Shown here piece after piece: positions 35,240-44,075 of a DNA stretch of 64,000 nucleotides (positions within the stretch are counted from its first letter, which is position 1; each line of letters begins with the position of its first letter). This stretch comes from Oleiphilaceae bacterium (GTDB taxonomy: Bacteria > Pseudomonadota > Gammaproteobacteria > Pseudomonadales > Oleiphilaceae), in the NCBI GenBank assembly GCA_022447365.1, contig JAKVBL010000005.1, positions 1-64,000 of the forward strand. The letters are read 5' to 3'. A program made the translations under genes and the position numbers. Under the pieces are notes generated by a model, which was given only the letters and a program-made list of their open reading frames with translations, was not told where the DNA came from and searched no databases.

Positions 35240-36775
35240 TTATTTGATTAGACTTGATCCTGTCATTTCATCAGGAATTTCGAGATCCATCAACTCTAAC
35301 AGTGTTGGGGCAACATCGCTTAGCTTACCGCCTTCTTTTAGCGAAAGCGCGCGATCACCCAAATAAACAAGAGGTACTGGTGTTGTAGTGTGCGAGGTAT
35401 GGGCTTGACCAGAAGACGGATCAGTCATTTGCTCTGCATTACCATGATCTGCCGTTACTAAGGCTTGGCCATTCACTTCTGCAAGCGCGGCGCTAACTTT
35501 ACTTAGACAGGTATCGAGGCACTCTGCTGCTTTGACTGCTGCATCGTATTTGCCAGTATGGCCGACCATGTCCCCGTTAGCGTAATTACACACAACCAAA
35601 TCGTATTCGCCAGACTTAATGGCAGCAACAAGTTTGTCTGTGACTTCTGGGGCGCTCATTTCAGGTTTTAGGTCATAGGTTGCTACATCGGGGCTTGCGA
35701 TAAGCTCGCGTGTCTCTCCATCAAACAAGGCTTCGCGACCGCCACTAAAGAAGAATGTAACGTGGGCATACTTTTCCGTCTCGGCAATGCGAAGCTGAGT
35801 TTTTCCAAGCGTTTGCATGTATTCGCCCAAGCAATTAGGAAGGGCGCTCGGTGGGTAAGCGCATGAAGTTTTGATGTCAGCGGCATACTCGGTCAACATA
35901 ACAAAGTCAGATAGACTAGGAATTGCTTTGCGCTCAAAGCCATCGAAATTTGGTTCGACAAATGCGCGAGTGATCTCTCGAGCTCGGTCTGCTCTAAAAT
36001 TCATAAACAGCACGGCATCTTTGTCTTGGATTTGTACTTGCTCGTCATCTGGGGCTTGGATAACGGTAGCCGCGACGAATTCGTCATTCTCATCACGTGC
36101 ATATGCTTCGTGTAGGCCCGCTACAGGGGAAGCACTTGTGTATTGTCCTTCCGTGAGGGTAAGCAGGTTGTATGCCGACTCAACTCGATCCCATCGGTTG
36201 TCGCGGTCCATTGCATAGTAGCGGCCGACGATGCTGGCAACGCGACCGATACCTTTTTCTCTGAGCAAGTTTTCTAATTTTTCTAATGAAGGTTCTGCGC
36301 TGCGTGGGGGCATGTCACGGCCATCAAGAAATGCATGAACATACACCTTCTTGGCTCCGCGGCGCTCAGCGAGCTCAACTGCCGCAATGATATGGTCTTC
36401 ATGGCTATGAACCCCGCCTGGCGATAGCAAACCGAGTAAATGAACGGCTGCGTCTGCATTGACCGCCTTATCGATAGCGGTGCATAGTGCTTCATTCTCA
36501 AAGAACGCTTGATCTTCAATGTCTTTGGTAATACGCGTGAAGTTTTGGTAGACAATACGTCCTGCACCCAGATTCATATGGCCAACCTCGGAATTGCCCA
36601 TCTGCCCGTCAGGTAATCCAACCGCCATGCCTGATGTGGCAATCAGAGTACTTGGTTTGGAGTTCCACATGTCGTCCCAAAATGGAGTTTTAGCGTTTTG
36701 AATTGCGTTAAAATTGCTCTCCTCTCGGTAGCCCCAGCCATCAAGAATGATTAGTGCAGTGGTGCGTTTTGCCAT
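35240..36775 (-). CDS. gpmI: Phosphoglycerate mutase, 2,3-bisphosphoglycerate-independent
   Basis: A 511-residue cytoplasmic glycolytic enzyme interconverting 3- and 2-phosphoglycerate through a phosphoserine. Metal-binding start [14 protein letters not shown], catalytic Ser in [19 protein letters not shown] near residue 62, FRADRAREI near 263 and [14 protein letters not shown] metal motif [13 protein letters not shown] near 440. Two manganese ions are expected. First gene of the leftward gpmI-envC-ctpA-yibQ cluster; divergent from yibN. Confidence 0.95.
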   Translation of the reverse strand: MAKRTTALIILDGWGYREESNFNAIQNAKTPFWDDMWNSKPSTLIATSGMAVGLPDGQMGNSEVGHMNLGAGRIVYQNFTRITKDIEDQAFFENEALCTAIDKAVNADAAVHLLGLLSPGGVHSHEDHIIAAVELAERRGAKKVYVHAFLDGRDMPPRSAEPSLEKLENLLREKGIGRVASIVGRYYAMDRDNRWDRVESAYNLLTLTEGQYTSASPVAGLHEAYARDENDEFVAATVIQAPDDEQVQIQDKDAVLFMNFRADRAREITRAFVEPNFDGFERKAIPSLSDFVMLTEYAADIKTSCAYPPSALPNCLGEYMQTLGKTQLRIAETEKYAHVTFFFSGGREALFDGETRELIASPDVATYDLKPEMSAPEVTDKLVAAIKSGEYDLVVCNYANGDMVGHTGKYDAAVKAAECLDTCLSKVSAALAEVNGQALVTADHGNAEQMTDPSSGQAHTSHTTTPVPLVYLGDRALSLKEGGKLSDVAPTLLELMDLEIPDEMTGSSLIK

Positions 36776-36887
36776 AATGCTTCGGTCTCAAAGTTTAAGA
36801 GTTCAAAATTGGGCGCGATTTTACCGTTTCTTTTGCTTCTTGGCGACTTATTCCCGAGAGTCTCTGTCTCGTACTTGATGGCTTGTG

Positions 36888-36893
36888 TATAAT
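36888..36893 (+). promoter_or_regulatory. -10 element upstream of yibN-like gene
   Basis: A consensus TATAAT lies 31 bases before the yibN-like ATG, inside TGTGTATAATGCG. No good -35 is found at 17 bases upstream, so its use needs an activator or is weak. It probably drives yibN-grxC. Confidence 0.5.
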
Positions 36894-36923
36894 GCGCGCC
36901 GAAATATTTAAAAGGGAAAGCTA

Positions 36924-37340
36924 ATGGATCGTTTGTTTGAATTTATCGGTAACCACTGGGAGCTAGTCAGTATCTTCTTTGGTTTGCTGTTCGCGTTGTG
37001 GTGGACCGAAAAAGCAAAGGCTGGTCAGAGCTTAAGTCCGCTAGCCGTTACACAACTTTTGAATAAAGATGAAGCGGTTATTGTTGATGTTCGTGACAAG
37101 AAAGACTTTAACGAAGGGCGTATTACAGGATCTATCCATGTGCCATTCACAAGTTTTAAAGACCGCACCAGCGAGCTAGAAACTTACAAAGACAAGCAAA
37201 TTATTATTGCTGATAAAATGGGGCAACATTCGGGAACTGCCGGGAAGCTTTTAAGAGCTGCGGGTTTTGAAAATGTGGCTCGATTACAGGGTGGCATTGC
37301 TGAGTGGAAAGCGAGCAACATGCCACTTGTTAAAAAGTAG
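36924..37340 (+). CDS. yibN: Rhodanese-like membrane protein (YibN-like), Cys-less active site
   Basis: A 138-residue protein: one N-terminal transmembrane helix (about residues 12-28), then a rhodanese fold. VIVDVRDKKDFNEGRITGSIHV near 50-72 and ARLQGGIAEWKASN near 119 are typical. The active-site loop reads IIADKMGQHSGTAG, where active relatives have VCKMGQ, so the catalytic Cys is replaced by Asp and sulfur transfer is unlikely. The yibN-grxC-secB order beside gpmI is conserved. Confidence 0.85.
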   Translation: MDRLFEFIGNHWELVSIFFGLLFALWWTEKAKAGQSLSPLAVTQLLNKDEAVIVDVRDKKDFNEGRITGSIHVPFTSFKDRTSELETYKDKQIIIADKMGQHSGTAGKLLRAAGFENVARLQGGIAEWKASNMPLVKK

Positions 37341-37380
37341 TGTATCGCCGCACATATTAGATTTATGAGATTGCAGTGTT

Positions 37381-37635
37381 ATGGCTAAAAACGTCGTTAT
37401 TTACAGCTCAAATTATTGTCCATTTTGTGTGAGAGCCAAGTCTTTGTTAAAGAAGAAAGGCGTGTCATACAAGGAATTAGTGGTTGATGGTGATCCTTCT
37501 CTGCGTCAAGAAATGATGCGATTGAGTCGTCAGCACACTGTGCCACAAATATGGATTGGTAATACGCATGTGGGTGGGTGTGATGACCTGTATGCGCTAG
37601 AGCGAGCGGGTAAGCTCAATCCTCTGCTTACTTGA
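37381..37635 (+). CDS. grxC: Glutaredoxin 3
   Basis: An 84-residue cytoplasmic thiol-disulfide oxidoreductase dependent on glutathione. Active site YCPFCVRAK at residue 12 (CxxC), cis-Pro strand HTVPQIWIGNTHVGGCDDLYAL near 53-72 binding glutathione. Length is standard for GrxC. It follows yibN by 40 bases and precedes secB, an arrangement kept across gammaproteobacteria. Confidence 0.93.
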   Translation: MAKNVVIYSSNYCPFCVRAKSLLKKKGVSYKELVVDGDPSLRQEMMRLSRQHTVPQIWIGNTHVGGCDDLYALERAGKLNPLLT

Positions 37636-37762
37636 TATGAAAAAATATGTGTTTAGGCCCGAAAAAGAGAGCTGTGCACTCGTTATCTAGCGATACAGTG
37701 CTTAGTATGCAGGTACTGAGCGATGCTCTATCTAAAAAGAATATAGATTTAAGGTAAAAAAG

Positions 37763-38287
37763 ATGTCTGAAAACGAAACTCCAGTAGAAAATGCCGAACA
37801 AGAAGCAAATCAACAACCGCAAGCTGGTTTTGCGATGGAAAAAGTATATGTAAAAGATGCTTCTTTTGAGTCGCCAAACTCTCCAATTGTTTTCACTAAG
37901 GCATGGCAGCCAAAAGTAAAAATGGATCTGAATACCAAGCACACAGTGATCGAATCGGAAGTGCACGAGGTTGCAGTCACGATTACTTTGACTGTATCGG
38001 TTGAGGATATGACGGCGTATATTGTTGAAGTTCAACAAGCTGGTATTTTCAGAATCGTCGGTTTAGAAGGTGTTCAGTACCACCATGCAGTAGGTGCTGT
38101 ATGCCCTAACTTGTTGTTCCCATATCTTCGCGAAAGTATTGATAATATCGTTGTTAAAGGTGGTTTCCAGCCAGTGATGTTAGCGCCGATCAATTTTGAT
38201 GCGATGTTTGCGCAGGCAATGGCAAAGAAACAGCAGCAGGAGCAAGAAGCAGCAAGCGCTGAAGCAGCTGAATCAACAGTTCAGTAA
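37763..38287 (+). CDS. secB: Protein-export chaperone SecB
   Basis: A 174-residue cytosolic tetrameric chaperone that keeps preproteins unfolded and passes them to SecA. Characteristic segments: MEKVYVKDASFESPNSP near residue 26, HEVAVTITLTV near 69, CPNLLFPYLRESIDNIV near 112, GGFQPVMLAPINFDAMFAQ near 135. Acidic/Gln-rich tails flank the core. Last gene of yibN-grxC-secB, followed by a strong terminator. Confidence 0.95.
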   Translation: MSENETPVENAEQEANQQPQAGFAMEKVYVKDASFESPNSPIVFTKAWQPKVKMDLNTKHTVIESEVHEVAVTITLTVSVEDMTAYIVEVQQAGIFRIVGLEGVQYHHAVGAVCPNLLFPYLRESIDNIVVKGGFQPVMLAPINFDAMFAQAMAKKQQQEQEAASAEAAESTVQ

Positions 38288-38309
38288 GACTGCGTGACTG
38301 CAATCCATA

Positions 38310-38346
38310 AAAAACCGCTAAGCATTTATTGTTTAGCGGTTTTTTA
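38310..38346. terminator. Bidirectional terminator between secB and trmL
   Basis: AACCGCTAA (38312-38320) pairs with TTAGCGGTT (38332-38340), flanked by A-run on the left and T-run on the right, so it can stop transcription from secB and from the convergent trmL. Confidence 0.92.
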
Positions 38347-38369
38347 TGAGCGAAAAAATCTATGCAGAT

Positions 38370-38834
38370 CTAACTTCCAGCCTGAAAGCTAAGCTGACGC
38401 CAGGCTTCATACACGACAATCGCAACTGAATTAGACAGGTTTAAGCTGCGACTTCCTTCCAACATTGGAATTCGAATACAAAAGTCCGTTCCTAGTCCCT
38501 CTCGAACATCACTAGGTAATCCACGAGTTTCAGGGCCAAACAAAAAGAAGTCGTTTTCTTGGTAAGAAATTTCCGTGTGTGGGCGACTTCCTTTTGTTGT
38601 CATGCCAAAGATTCTTGCACCAGCATGTTTAGCCTCGAATTCTTGATATGAGGCGTAGGTCAAGACATCCGCAAATTCGTGGTAATCCAACCCCGCACGA
38701 CGCAATTTTTTCGTATCGAGATCGAAACCAAGTGGTTCTATGAGATGCAATCGGCAGCCTGTGTTGGCTGCCAACCGAATAATATTCCCTGTGTTTGGTG
38801 GAATTTCGGGCTCATATAAAACGATATTGAACAT
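38370..38834 (-). CDS. trmL: tRNA (cytidine/uridine-34 2'-O) methyltransferase
   Basis: A 154-residue SPOUT methyltransferase that methylates the wobble ribose of tRNA-Leu species. Start [24 protein letters not shown] is diagnostic; the knot contains [13 protein letters not shown] near 91-103 and [19 protein letters not shown] near 117-135. Length is normal. Its ATG overlaps the stop of the upstream thiolase gene (TAATG), suggesting coupled translation. Confidence 0.94.
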   Translation of the reverse strand: MFNIVLYEPEIPPNTGNIIRLAANTGCRLHLIEPLGFDLDTKKLRRAGLDYHEFADVLTYASYQEFEAKHAGARIFGMTTKGSRPHTEISYQENDFFLFGPETRGLPSDVREGLGTDFCIRIPMLEGSRSLNLSNSVAIVVYEAWRQLSFQAGS

Positions 38835-40015
38835 TAGTTGCGCTCAACCGCTAACGAAACACCCATGCCACCACCGATACACAATGTTGCTAAACCTTTG
38901 TTTGCGTCTTGTTTGATCATTTCATGGAGTAATGTGACAAGAACGCGACAACCTGATGCGCCGATAGGGTGGCCTAGAGCTATCGCTCCACCATTGACGT
39001 TAACCTTAGTTTCGTCCCATCCCATGCCTTGGTTGACGGACAAGGCTTGTACTGCAAATGCTTCGTTTGCTTCTATGAGATCAAGGTCGTTGATTGTCCA
39101 GCCTGCTTTCTCAAGGCAACGCAGACTGGCAGGAATTGGGCCTGTACCCATTATTTCAGGTTGTACTCCGGCATTAGCGTAAGCTTTTACTGAGGCTAAA
39201 ACGGGTAGGTTTAGTTCTTTGGCTTTCTCTTCGCTACATACAATGACTGCCGCTGCGCCGTCATTGAGTGATGAGGCATTCGCAGCTGTGACGGTGCCAT
39301 CTCTTTTAAATGCCGGACGCATTTTAGCGATGTTTTCTATTGTTGCACCTAGTCGAATGTTTTCGTCTTTATCAAATATGATAGGGTCGCCGCGGCGCTG
39401 AGGAATGCTAATGGCAATAATTTCATCACTAAATTTGCCATCTGCTTGTGCTTGTTCTGCTTTGTTCTGTGAGCCTAGAGCAAAGGCATCTTGCGCCTCT
39501 CGATCGATTTCATATTTTTCTGCAATGTTTTCCGCGGTAATGCCCATGTGATAATCGTTGAAAGCATCCCATAAGCCATCGGTAATCATCGTGTCGACCA
39601 TATTCCAAGGCCCCATACGCTGTCCGTTGCGGCTATTTGGAAGTGCATGTGGAGCATTGCTCATGCTCTCTTGCCCGCCGGCGATAATAATGTCTGCGTC
39701 ACCAAGCTGAATGGCTTGTACTGCCATTTGTACTGCCTTTAAACCGGATCCACACACCTTGTTAATGGTGAGCGCAGGTGTTTGCACTGATAATCCAGCC
39801 TTAATTGCTGTTTGTCTTGCTGGGTTTTGTCCGCAGCCGGCGGTGAGTACTTGTCCTAAAATTACTTCATCCACTTGATCGATGTTAACGCCGGTCTTTT
39901 CTAGTAAACCAGAAACAACTTGTGTTCCAATCTCAACGGCACTCAAGGAAGAAAGAGAACCACCGAATGAAGCGATGGCGCTGCGCCCCGCCGCTACGAT
40001 AACTGCATTTCGCAT
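38834..40015 (-). CDS. Acetyl-CoA C-acetyltransferase (thiolase II)
   Basis: A 393-residue biosynthetic-type thiolase condensing two acetyl-CoA into acetoacetyl-CoA. Catalytic Cys in [15 protein letters not shown] near residue 87-89, His in [17 protein letters not shown] near 345-350 and second Cys in [15 protein letters not shown] near 380. It may serve ketone, PHA or leucine metabolism; a second thiolase lies at 55971-57161. Upstream lies cca, 55 bases away; downstream the stop overlaps trmL. Confidence 0.93.
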   Translation of the reverse strand: MRNAVIVAAGRSAIASFGGSLSSLSAVEIGTQVVSGLLEKTGVNIDQVDEVILGQVLTAGCGQNPARQTAIKAGLSVQTPALTINKVCGSGLKAVQMAVQAIQLGDADIIIAGGQESMSNAPHALPNSRNGQRMGPWNMVDTMITDGLWDAFNDYHMGITAENIAEKYEIDREAQDAFALGSQNKAEQAQADGKFSDEIIAISIPQRRGDPIIFDKDENIRLGATIENIAKMRPAFKRDGTVTAANASSLNDGAAAVIVCSEEKAKELNLPVLASVKAYANAGVQPEIMGTGPIPASLRCLEKAGWTINDLDLIEANEAFAVQALSVNQGMGWDETKVNVNGGAIALGHPIGASGCRVLVTLLHEMIKQDANKGLATLCIGGGMGVSLAVERN

Positions 40016-40070
40016 AACAAACTCCAGAATAAATGAATGGGCGGATTATAGATTCAGGGAATAGGGGCGT

Positions 40071-41333
40071 CTATATATCTGGTTTTTCAACGAGAGAAAT
40101 TGCCTCAATACGTGCTTTTTCGATCATTCCTCCAAGCTCTTTTCCTTTATATCCTTGTTCAAGGAGGGGTTGGGGTTTGATTGATGTCGCTGCCGCCAAC
40201 GCAGAACGAAAGTAGTCAGCTTGCGGATAGGCGATCGATTCAAATCCTGTTCGGCCGCGACTATCTGAAATACAAACTAGTAATAAATCTTCAAGTTGTT
40301 GAGGTTTTCTAAAAGCATCGCAAGCAGAGAGTACTTTGAGAATGGTGCTTGCTTTCAGTTCAAACGCTCTGTGGATATGGGTATGGTATTGGCTAGCAAT
40401 GAGCGACAGTGATTCTGCGTAGCGATTAGTGCATAAATTTTTGCATAGTTGTTTGATCGGCTTGAGCCCTAGTTGTTCGTGCCCGTGATGCTTAGGCCAT
40501 TGCTTTGAGTCGGTTTTTGCCTTCCCTAAATCATGCACTAGAGCAGCAAATCGTACATCTGTGGAGTGCGTCAGTTGAGCAGATGCTTGCAAGCTCATTA
40601 ATGCGTGTATGCCGCAGTCTATTTCAGGATGATGTTTTGCTGGTTGAGGTATTCCGAATAAGGCATCAAGCTCAGGCATGACTATTTTCAGCGCATTGCA
40701 TTGGCGCAAGACTTCAAAATATATGTGTGGGGAATCCTCAGCAAGTGCCCGCTGTGTTTCCTGCCATACGCGCTCGGGTGTGAGTGTCTCGAGTTCGCCG
40801 CTACCACTGATCTGAGACATTAAAGTGATAGTTTCAGGGGCTACAGAGAATCCTAGGGGATGGAAGCGCGCAGCAAATCGAGCGACGCGTAAAACGCGTA
40901 AAGGATCTTCGGAAAACGCAGAAGATACATGCCTCAATGTTTTTTTCTCGAGATCCTGCTGCCCATTATACGGATCGATGACATTGCCATAGGCATCTTC
41001 GGCCATAGCGTTAATCGTTAAGTCGCGTCTCTCTAGATCTTGCTCAAGCGTTACCTCAGGGCTGAAGTCGCAGATAAACCCTTTGTAGCCTTCACCGTGT
41101 TTACGTTCAGTACGGGCAAGTGCATATTCTTGTTTAGAGATAGGATGGATAAAAACAGGGAAGTCTGCGCCGACTTGCTGAAATCCCTGTTCCACCATTT
41201 GTTCTGGTGTTAAGCCGACAACCACCCAGTCTAGATCTTTGCTTTTAAGGTTGAGGAGGCGGTCTCGGACGGCTCCGCCTACGATGAAATAAGAGTCTGC
41301 AGGAAGCAGATTAGAATTTGAATGTGATGACAT
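40071..41333 (-). CDS. cca: Multifunctional CCA-adding tRNA nucleotidyltransferase
   Basis: A 420-residue enzyme adding or repairing the 3' CCA of tRNA. Class-II nucleotidyltransferase motifs: IVGGAVRDRLLNLKSKDLDWVV near residue 18-38 (GGxVRD and DxD), the head/neck RRDLTINAMAED near 102 and EDPLRVLRVARFAAR near 140. The C-terminal half carries an HD phosphohydrolase domain (ALVHDLGKAK near 264). Length fits the multifunctional gammaproteobacterial form with phosphatase activity. Confidence 0.94.
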   Translation of the reverse strand: MSSHSNSNLLPADSYFIVGGAVRDRLLNLKSKDLDWVVVGLTPEQMVEQGFQQVGADFPVFIHPISKQEYALARTERKHGEGYKGFICDFSPEVTLEQDLERRDLTINAMAEDAYGNVIDPYNGQQDLEKKTLRHVSSAFSEDPLRVLRVARFAARFHPLGFSVAPETITLMSQISGSGELETLTPERVWQETQRALAEDSPHIYFEVLRQCNALKIVMPELDALFGIPQPAKHHPEIDCGIHALMSLQASAQLTHSTDVRFAALVHDLGKAKTDSKQWPKHHGHEQLGLKPIKQLCKNLCTNRYAESLSLIASQYHTHIHRAFELKASTILKVLSACDAFRKPQQLEDLLLVCISDSRGRTGFESIAYPQADYFRSALAAATSIKPQPLLEQGYKGKELGGMIEKARIEAISLVEKPDI

Positions 41334-41346
41334 GTCGCTAGCTTAG

Positions 41347-42639
41347 CTAAAAGGCGTAGCCAAGACCAACTGTTCCGCCAATTTCTACTTCATTAATCAT
41401 TGCGGCGGCTTCAATACTGAATCCATGTGGTTGATACAAAAAACCACCCGTTAGAATAGCTTTGTCTTTGGCGGCTTCAGATGTTTGTGCCATGTTGATG
41501 CGCATGCCCGCACGGAGGTGAAAGTCGTCTCTTAAAAAATATTCTCCACCGAAACTTAGAAAGCGGGTTAATCCTTCGAAGTCATAGACCTCGTTTTCTG
41601 AAAGATCGATATCCATAGTAAGCATGTAGTTTTGGCGGTAATGCGCCACGCCAAACTGATAGAGTGCTTGCACAGCACGAGCTGTGCCGGGATAAGGGCC
41701 TGTGCGGCTCGCATTTTCAGGTCTGTATGGTGTGAAATCGGTCGGGATCATGTTCATACCAACAAAAGAGAAAATCCATTCGCCGTCGAGTATCGGACCT
41801 GAAAGGCCTAGCTCTTCGCGCATAAAGGATTCGGTCATTAACATTGAGAACCCTAAATCAACATTCCATTCTAAGAAATCACGACTTACCTGTTTGTCTG
41901 GTGGGTTGCGTGGGTTATATGTGTTAATACTTTCCGCACGATGTGAACCCCTTATTTCGACTAGCTTGGGCGTGAAGCCCCAAGATATTGGCATGTTGTA
42001 AGAAATTACATTTGTGGTGGCTACGGTAACACCGAACTCACTAATGTCGACATAGGTGTTGTCGACGGTTGAGGTTAGTCTTTCTTCGAGAGTACCTACT
42101 GCTGGCGCTCCGCCGTTAAGACCATTTATTAGTGTAGCAAACTGCTCTTCATCTTTATTCAAAATGGTCGTCATTTCACGTATGTCACGCCGTGTATAAA
42201 AGTTGATCGTAACTGGGCGAGTATCGACTAGTAAATTGAAGACAGTCGTCTCGTCTTTTCGGTAGCCCTCAAGATTCATTTGACGAATAACGTCTCTTAC
42301 TTCCGCTGCATCAGATGAGGACGGATTAGCTAGCCGGTCATAGTCCTGAACAATATTGCTATCTTGGAAGTTATTTAAGGATTCCTCCCAATCGGTGTTA
42401 TACAGTTCACGAGCACCCATTGATGCACTGAGATATAAGCGATCGGGTTTAGAGCCTCTGTTAAAAGCGATCAAGGCAGGGTTGTGAAGGGATGCGTTGA
42501 ATTTAGTCGCTGCTGCAGCGCCAGTTCCACCCATTGCCATGGATCTTGGGTCAAGTAAGGTCCTATAGCCAGCAATTGTTTGAGCACTCATGCAGAGGAA
42601 TATGAATGTTATTAGGCCTCTGAAACTGCTAGTTCGCAT
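41347..42639 (-). CDS. TraF-like outer-membrane protein (conjugal transfer TraF_2 family)
   Basis: A 430-residue secreted protein with a signal peptide (about 1-23). It starts YRTLLDPRSMAMGGTGAAAA and FNASLHNPALIAF near 35-60, the hallmark of the TraF_2/FadL-like barrel family. The C-terminus IGGTVGLGYAF ends in Phe, typical of outer-membrane barrels. Databases label such proteins conjugal transfer TraF, but no conjugation genes are near; a general outer-membrane role is more likely. It is divergent from flgT and follows cca by 13 bases. Confidence 0.78.
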   Translation of the reverse strand: MRTSSFRGLITFIFLCMSAQTIAGYRTLLDPRSMAMGGTGAAAATKFNASLHNPALIAFNRGSKPDRLYLSASMGARELYNTDWEESLNNFQDSNIVQDYDRLANPSSSDAAEVRDVIRQMNLEGYRKDETTVFNLLVDTRPVTINFYTRRDIREMTTILNKDEEQFATLINGLNGGAPAVGTLEERLTSTVDNTYVDISEFGVTVATTNVISYNMPISWGFTPKLVEIRGSHRAESINTYNPRNPPDKQVSRDFLEWNVDLGFSMLMTESFMREELGLSGPILDGEWIFSFVGMNMIPTDFTPYRPENASRTGPYPGTARAVQALYQFGVAHYRQNYMLTMDIDLSENEVYDFEGLTRFLSFGGEYFLRDDFHLRAGMRINMAQTSEAAKDKAILTGGFLYQPHGFSIEAAAMINEVEIGGTVGLGYAF

Positions 42640-42692
42640 TATTGGTCACTTCCTACATTTTTAAATTCGCACAACCTAAGGATTGTAACGAA

Positions 42693-42708
42693 TTGCAAGC
42701 GCTTGCAA
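42693..42708. promoter_or_regulatory. Perfect 16-bp palindrome between traF-like gene and flgT
   Basis: TTGCAAGCGCTTGCAA is a perfect palindrome 54 bases upstream of the TraF-like start and 159 before flgT. Size and symmetry suit a dimeric repressor operator, perhaps LacI-type. No dedicated regulator gene is adjacent. Confidence 0.4.
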
Positions 42709-42800
42709 AGGCATATACGTCACGAAACCATACTCTTTTCTTCGATACTTGAATGCTTGAGGCGTTGGTATTTAAGCGGCAATCGTTTGCCAAAAAGCGC

Positions 42801-42816
42801 TGGCATAGAAATTGGT
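42801..42816 (+). promoter_or_regulatory. Possible sigma-54 promoter of flgT
   Basis: TGGCATAGAAATTGGT matches the sigma-54 pattern TGGCAYR-N4-TTGCW except for the last C of TTGC. It lies 51 bases before the flgT ATG, a typical distance, and flagellar genes of this class are often sigma-54 dependent. The mismatch falls in the important -12 GC, so this is tentative. Confidence 0.35.
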
Positions 42817-42866
42817 TAGATCTTAGCAATTAAATGATTTTGTCGTCTTGCTAGTAGGTAGTTCGG

Positions 42867-44072
42867 ATGCGTAGGTTTGCCTTATCTCAATATGTTTTAG
42901 CTTTTTTGCTTACTCTACAGTCTGCCGTTTCTTTTGCGCAGTGGTTCGAGTCGACAGGAGAGGCTTCACTTTCTGACGTGAGCTATGTTGAGGCGCGAGA
43001 AGCGGCCAGACAAGATGCACTCGCTAAAGCGATGCGCGCCTTTATCGAACGCAAAGAGCAAAATTCACTCGTGAATGGGCGAGTAGAAGCGAGTAGTGAT
43101 AGTTTGGCAAGCAAAATTCGAGTACTAGAAGAACGTATTAAGCACGAACACGTTGCAGGTGATTATCTTAGTATTCAGTATGCTGTTGATCTTGATGCCT
43201 CGTCAGAGTGTCTGAACTCTGATGCGGGCCGATTCAAAAAATCAGTGGCTGTACTTGGCTTTAATTTACAAGTCCCAGATCAGGCAAGTATTGGCCGGTT
43301 AAACGGTGTCGAGCAAGGCTTGTCTAGCGCGCTGTCTAGCGCCTTGTCTCAAGTAGATTCCTTGTCTGTGCTTCAGCAAGCTGATGTTGGCGCCTATCGC
43401 CCTATGATCAATGCACCGACTCAAGTTACAGAACACCGCTTACTCAGTCATGCGATGCAAGAAGCGAAAAAACTTAATGTTCAGTTCGTAGTTTCTGGAG
43501 TGGTTCGTGATATGGGTTTAGTTAATCCAAAGGCTTACGAAACCTCGGTGTGGAGAAAAAGTATCAAGTTCTTTGCTCAAGCAGACGAGCGACGTCGATT
43601 CTCGGTTGATCTGTTTGTTCATGATGGATTGACGGGCGAGCTTGTATGGCGAGAAAACTTCGCGACGCAAGGAGATTGGTCTCCAGATTTATCTGATGAA
43701 ATAGGCTTTGCTACACAAGCTTTTTGGAAAACATCATACGGATTGCATATCTCTAACTTACTCGAGTCAATGAGCTTCGCGTTAGATGAGCAGTTGCGTT
43801 GTCAGCCTTTTATGACACGCATTGCTCGTGTTGATGGAAAAACAATTCATTTTTCTTCTGGCGCAAGCGTAGGATTGCGACCAGGCGATAAGCTTAGTGT
43901 TTATCGAAGTTTCAATTTTTACGATGCCTTGCAGCAAAAGGGACTGGAGCTAACCAATACAAAAGCTGTATTGACGGTCTCTCAGGTTCATCCAAATTTT
44001 GCTAGTGGTAAGATTGGGCTAGATCCGGGCCGTTTGAATATTCAGCAAGATGACGTTCTGATTGTTTGGTAA
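42867..44072 (+). CDS. flgT: Flagellar assembly protein FlgT
   Basis: A 401-residue periplasmic protein of the flagellar H/T ring, which stabilises the basal body in marine bacteria with polar flagella. Signal peptide (residues 1-24, cleavage SFA-Q), FlgT N-terminal domain (VEAREAARQDALAKAMRAFIE), middle domain (SVAVLGFNLQVPDQASIG through FVVSGVVRDMG) and C-terminal domain (VSQVHPNFASGKI). Length is as expected. It converges on the PLD-type gene with only three bases between the stops. Confidence 0.92.
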   Translation: MRRFALSQYVLAFLLTLQSAVSFAQWFESTGEASLSDVSYVEAREAARQDALAKAMRAFIERKEQNSLVNGRVEASSDSLASKIRVLEERIKHEHVAGDYLSIQYAVDLDASSECLNSDAGRFKKSVAVLGFNLQVPDQASIGRLNGVEQGLSSALSSALSQVDSLSVLQQADVGAYRPMINAPTQVTEHRLLSHAMQEAKKLNVQFVVSGVVRDMGLVNPKAYETSVWRKSIKFFAQADERRRFSVDLFVHDGLTGELVWRENFATQGDWSPDLSDEIGFATQAFWKTSYGLHISNLLESMSFALDEQLRCQPFMTRIARVDGKTIHFSSGASVGLRPGDKLSVYRSFNFYDALQQKGLELTNTKAVLTVSQVHPNFASGKIGLDPGRLNIQQDDVLIVW

Positions 44073-44075
44073 GGA

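Noticed and set aside
41347..42639. Conjugation system suggested by the TraF name
   Set aside because: No relaxase, coupling protein or type IV secretion genes are near; the TraF_2 label is a family name for an outer-membrane barrel.
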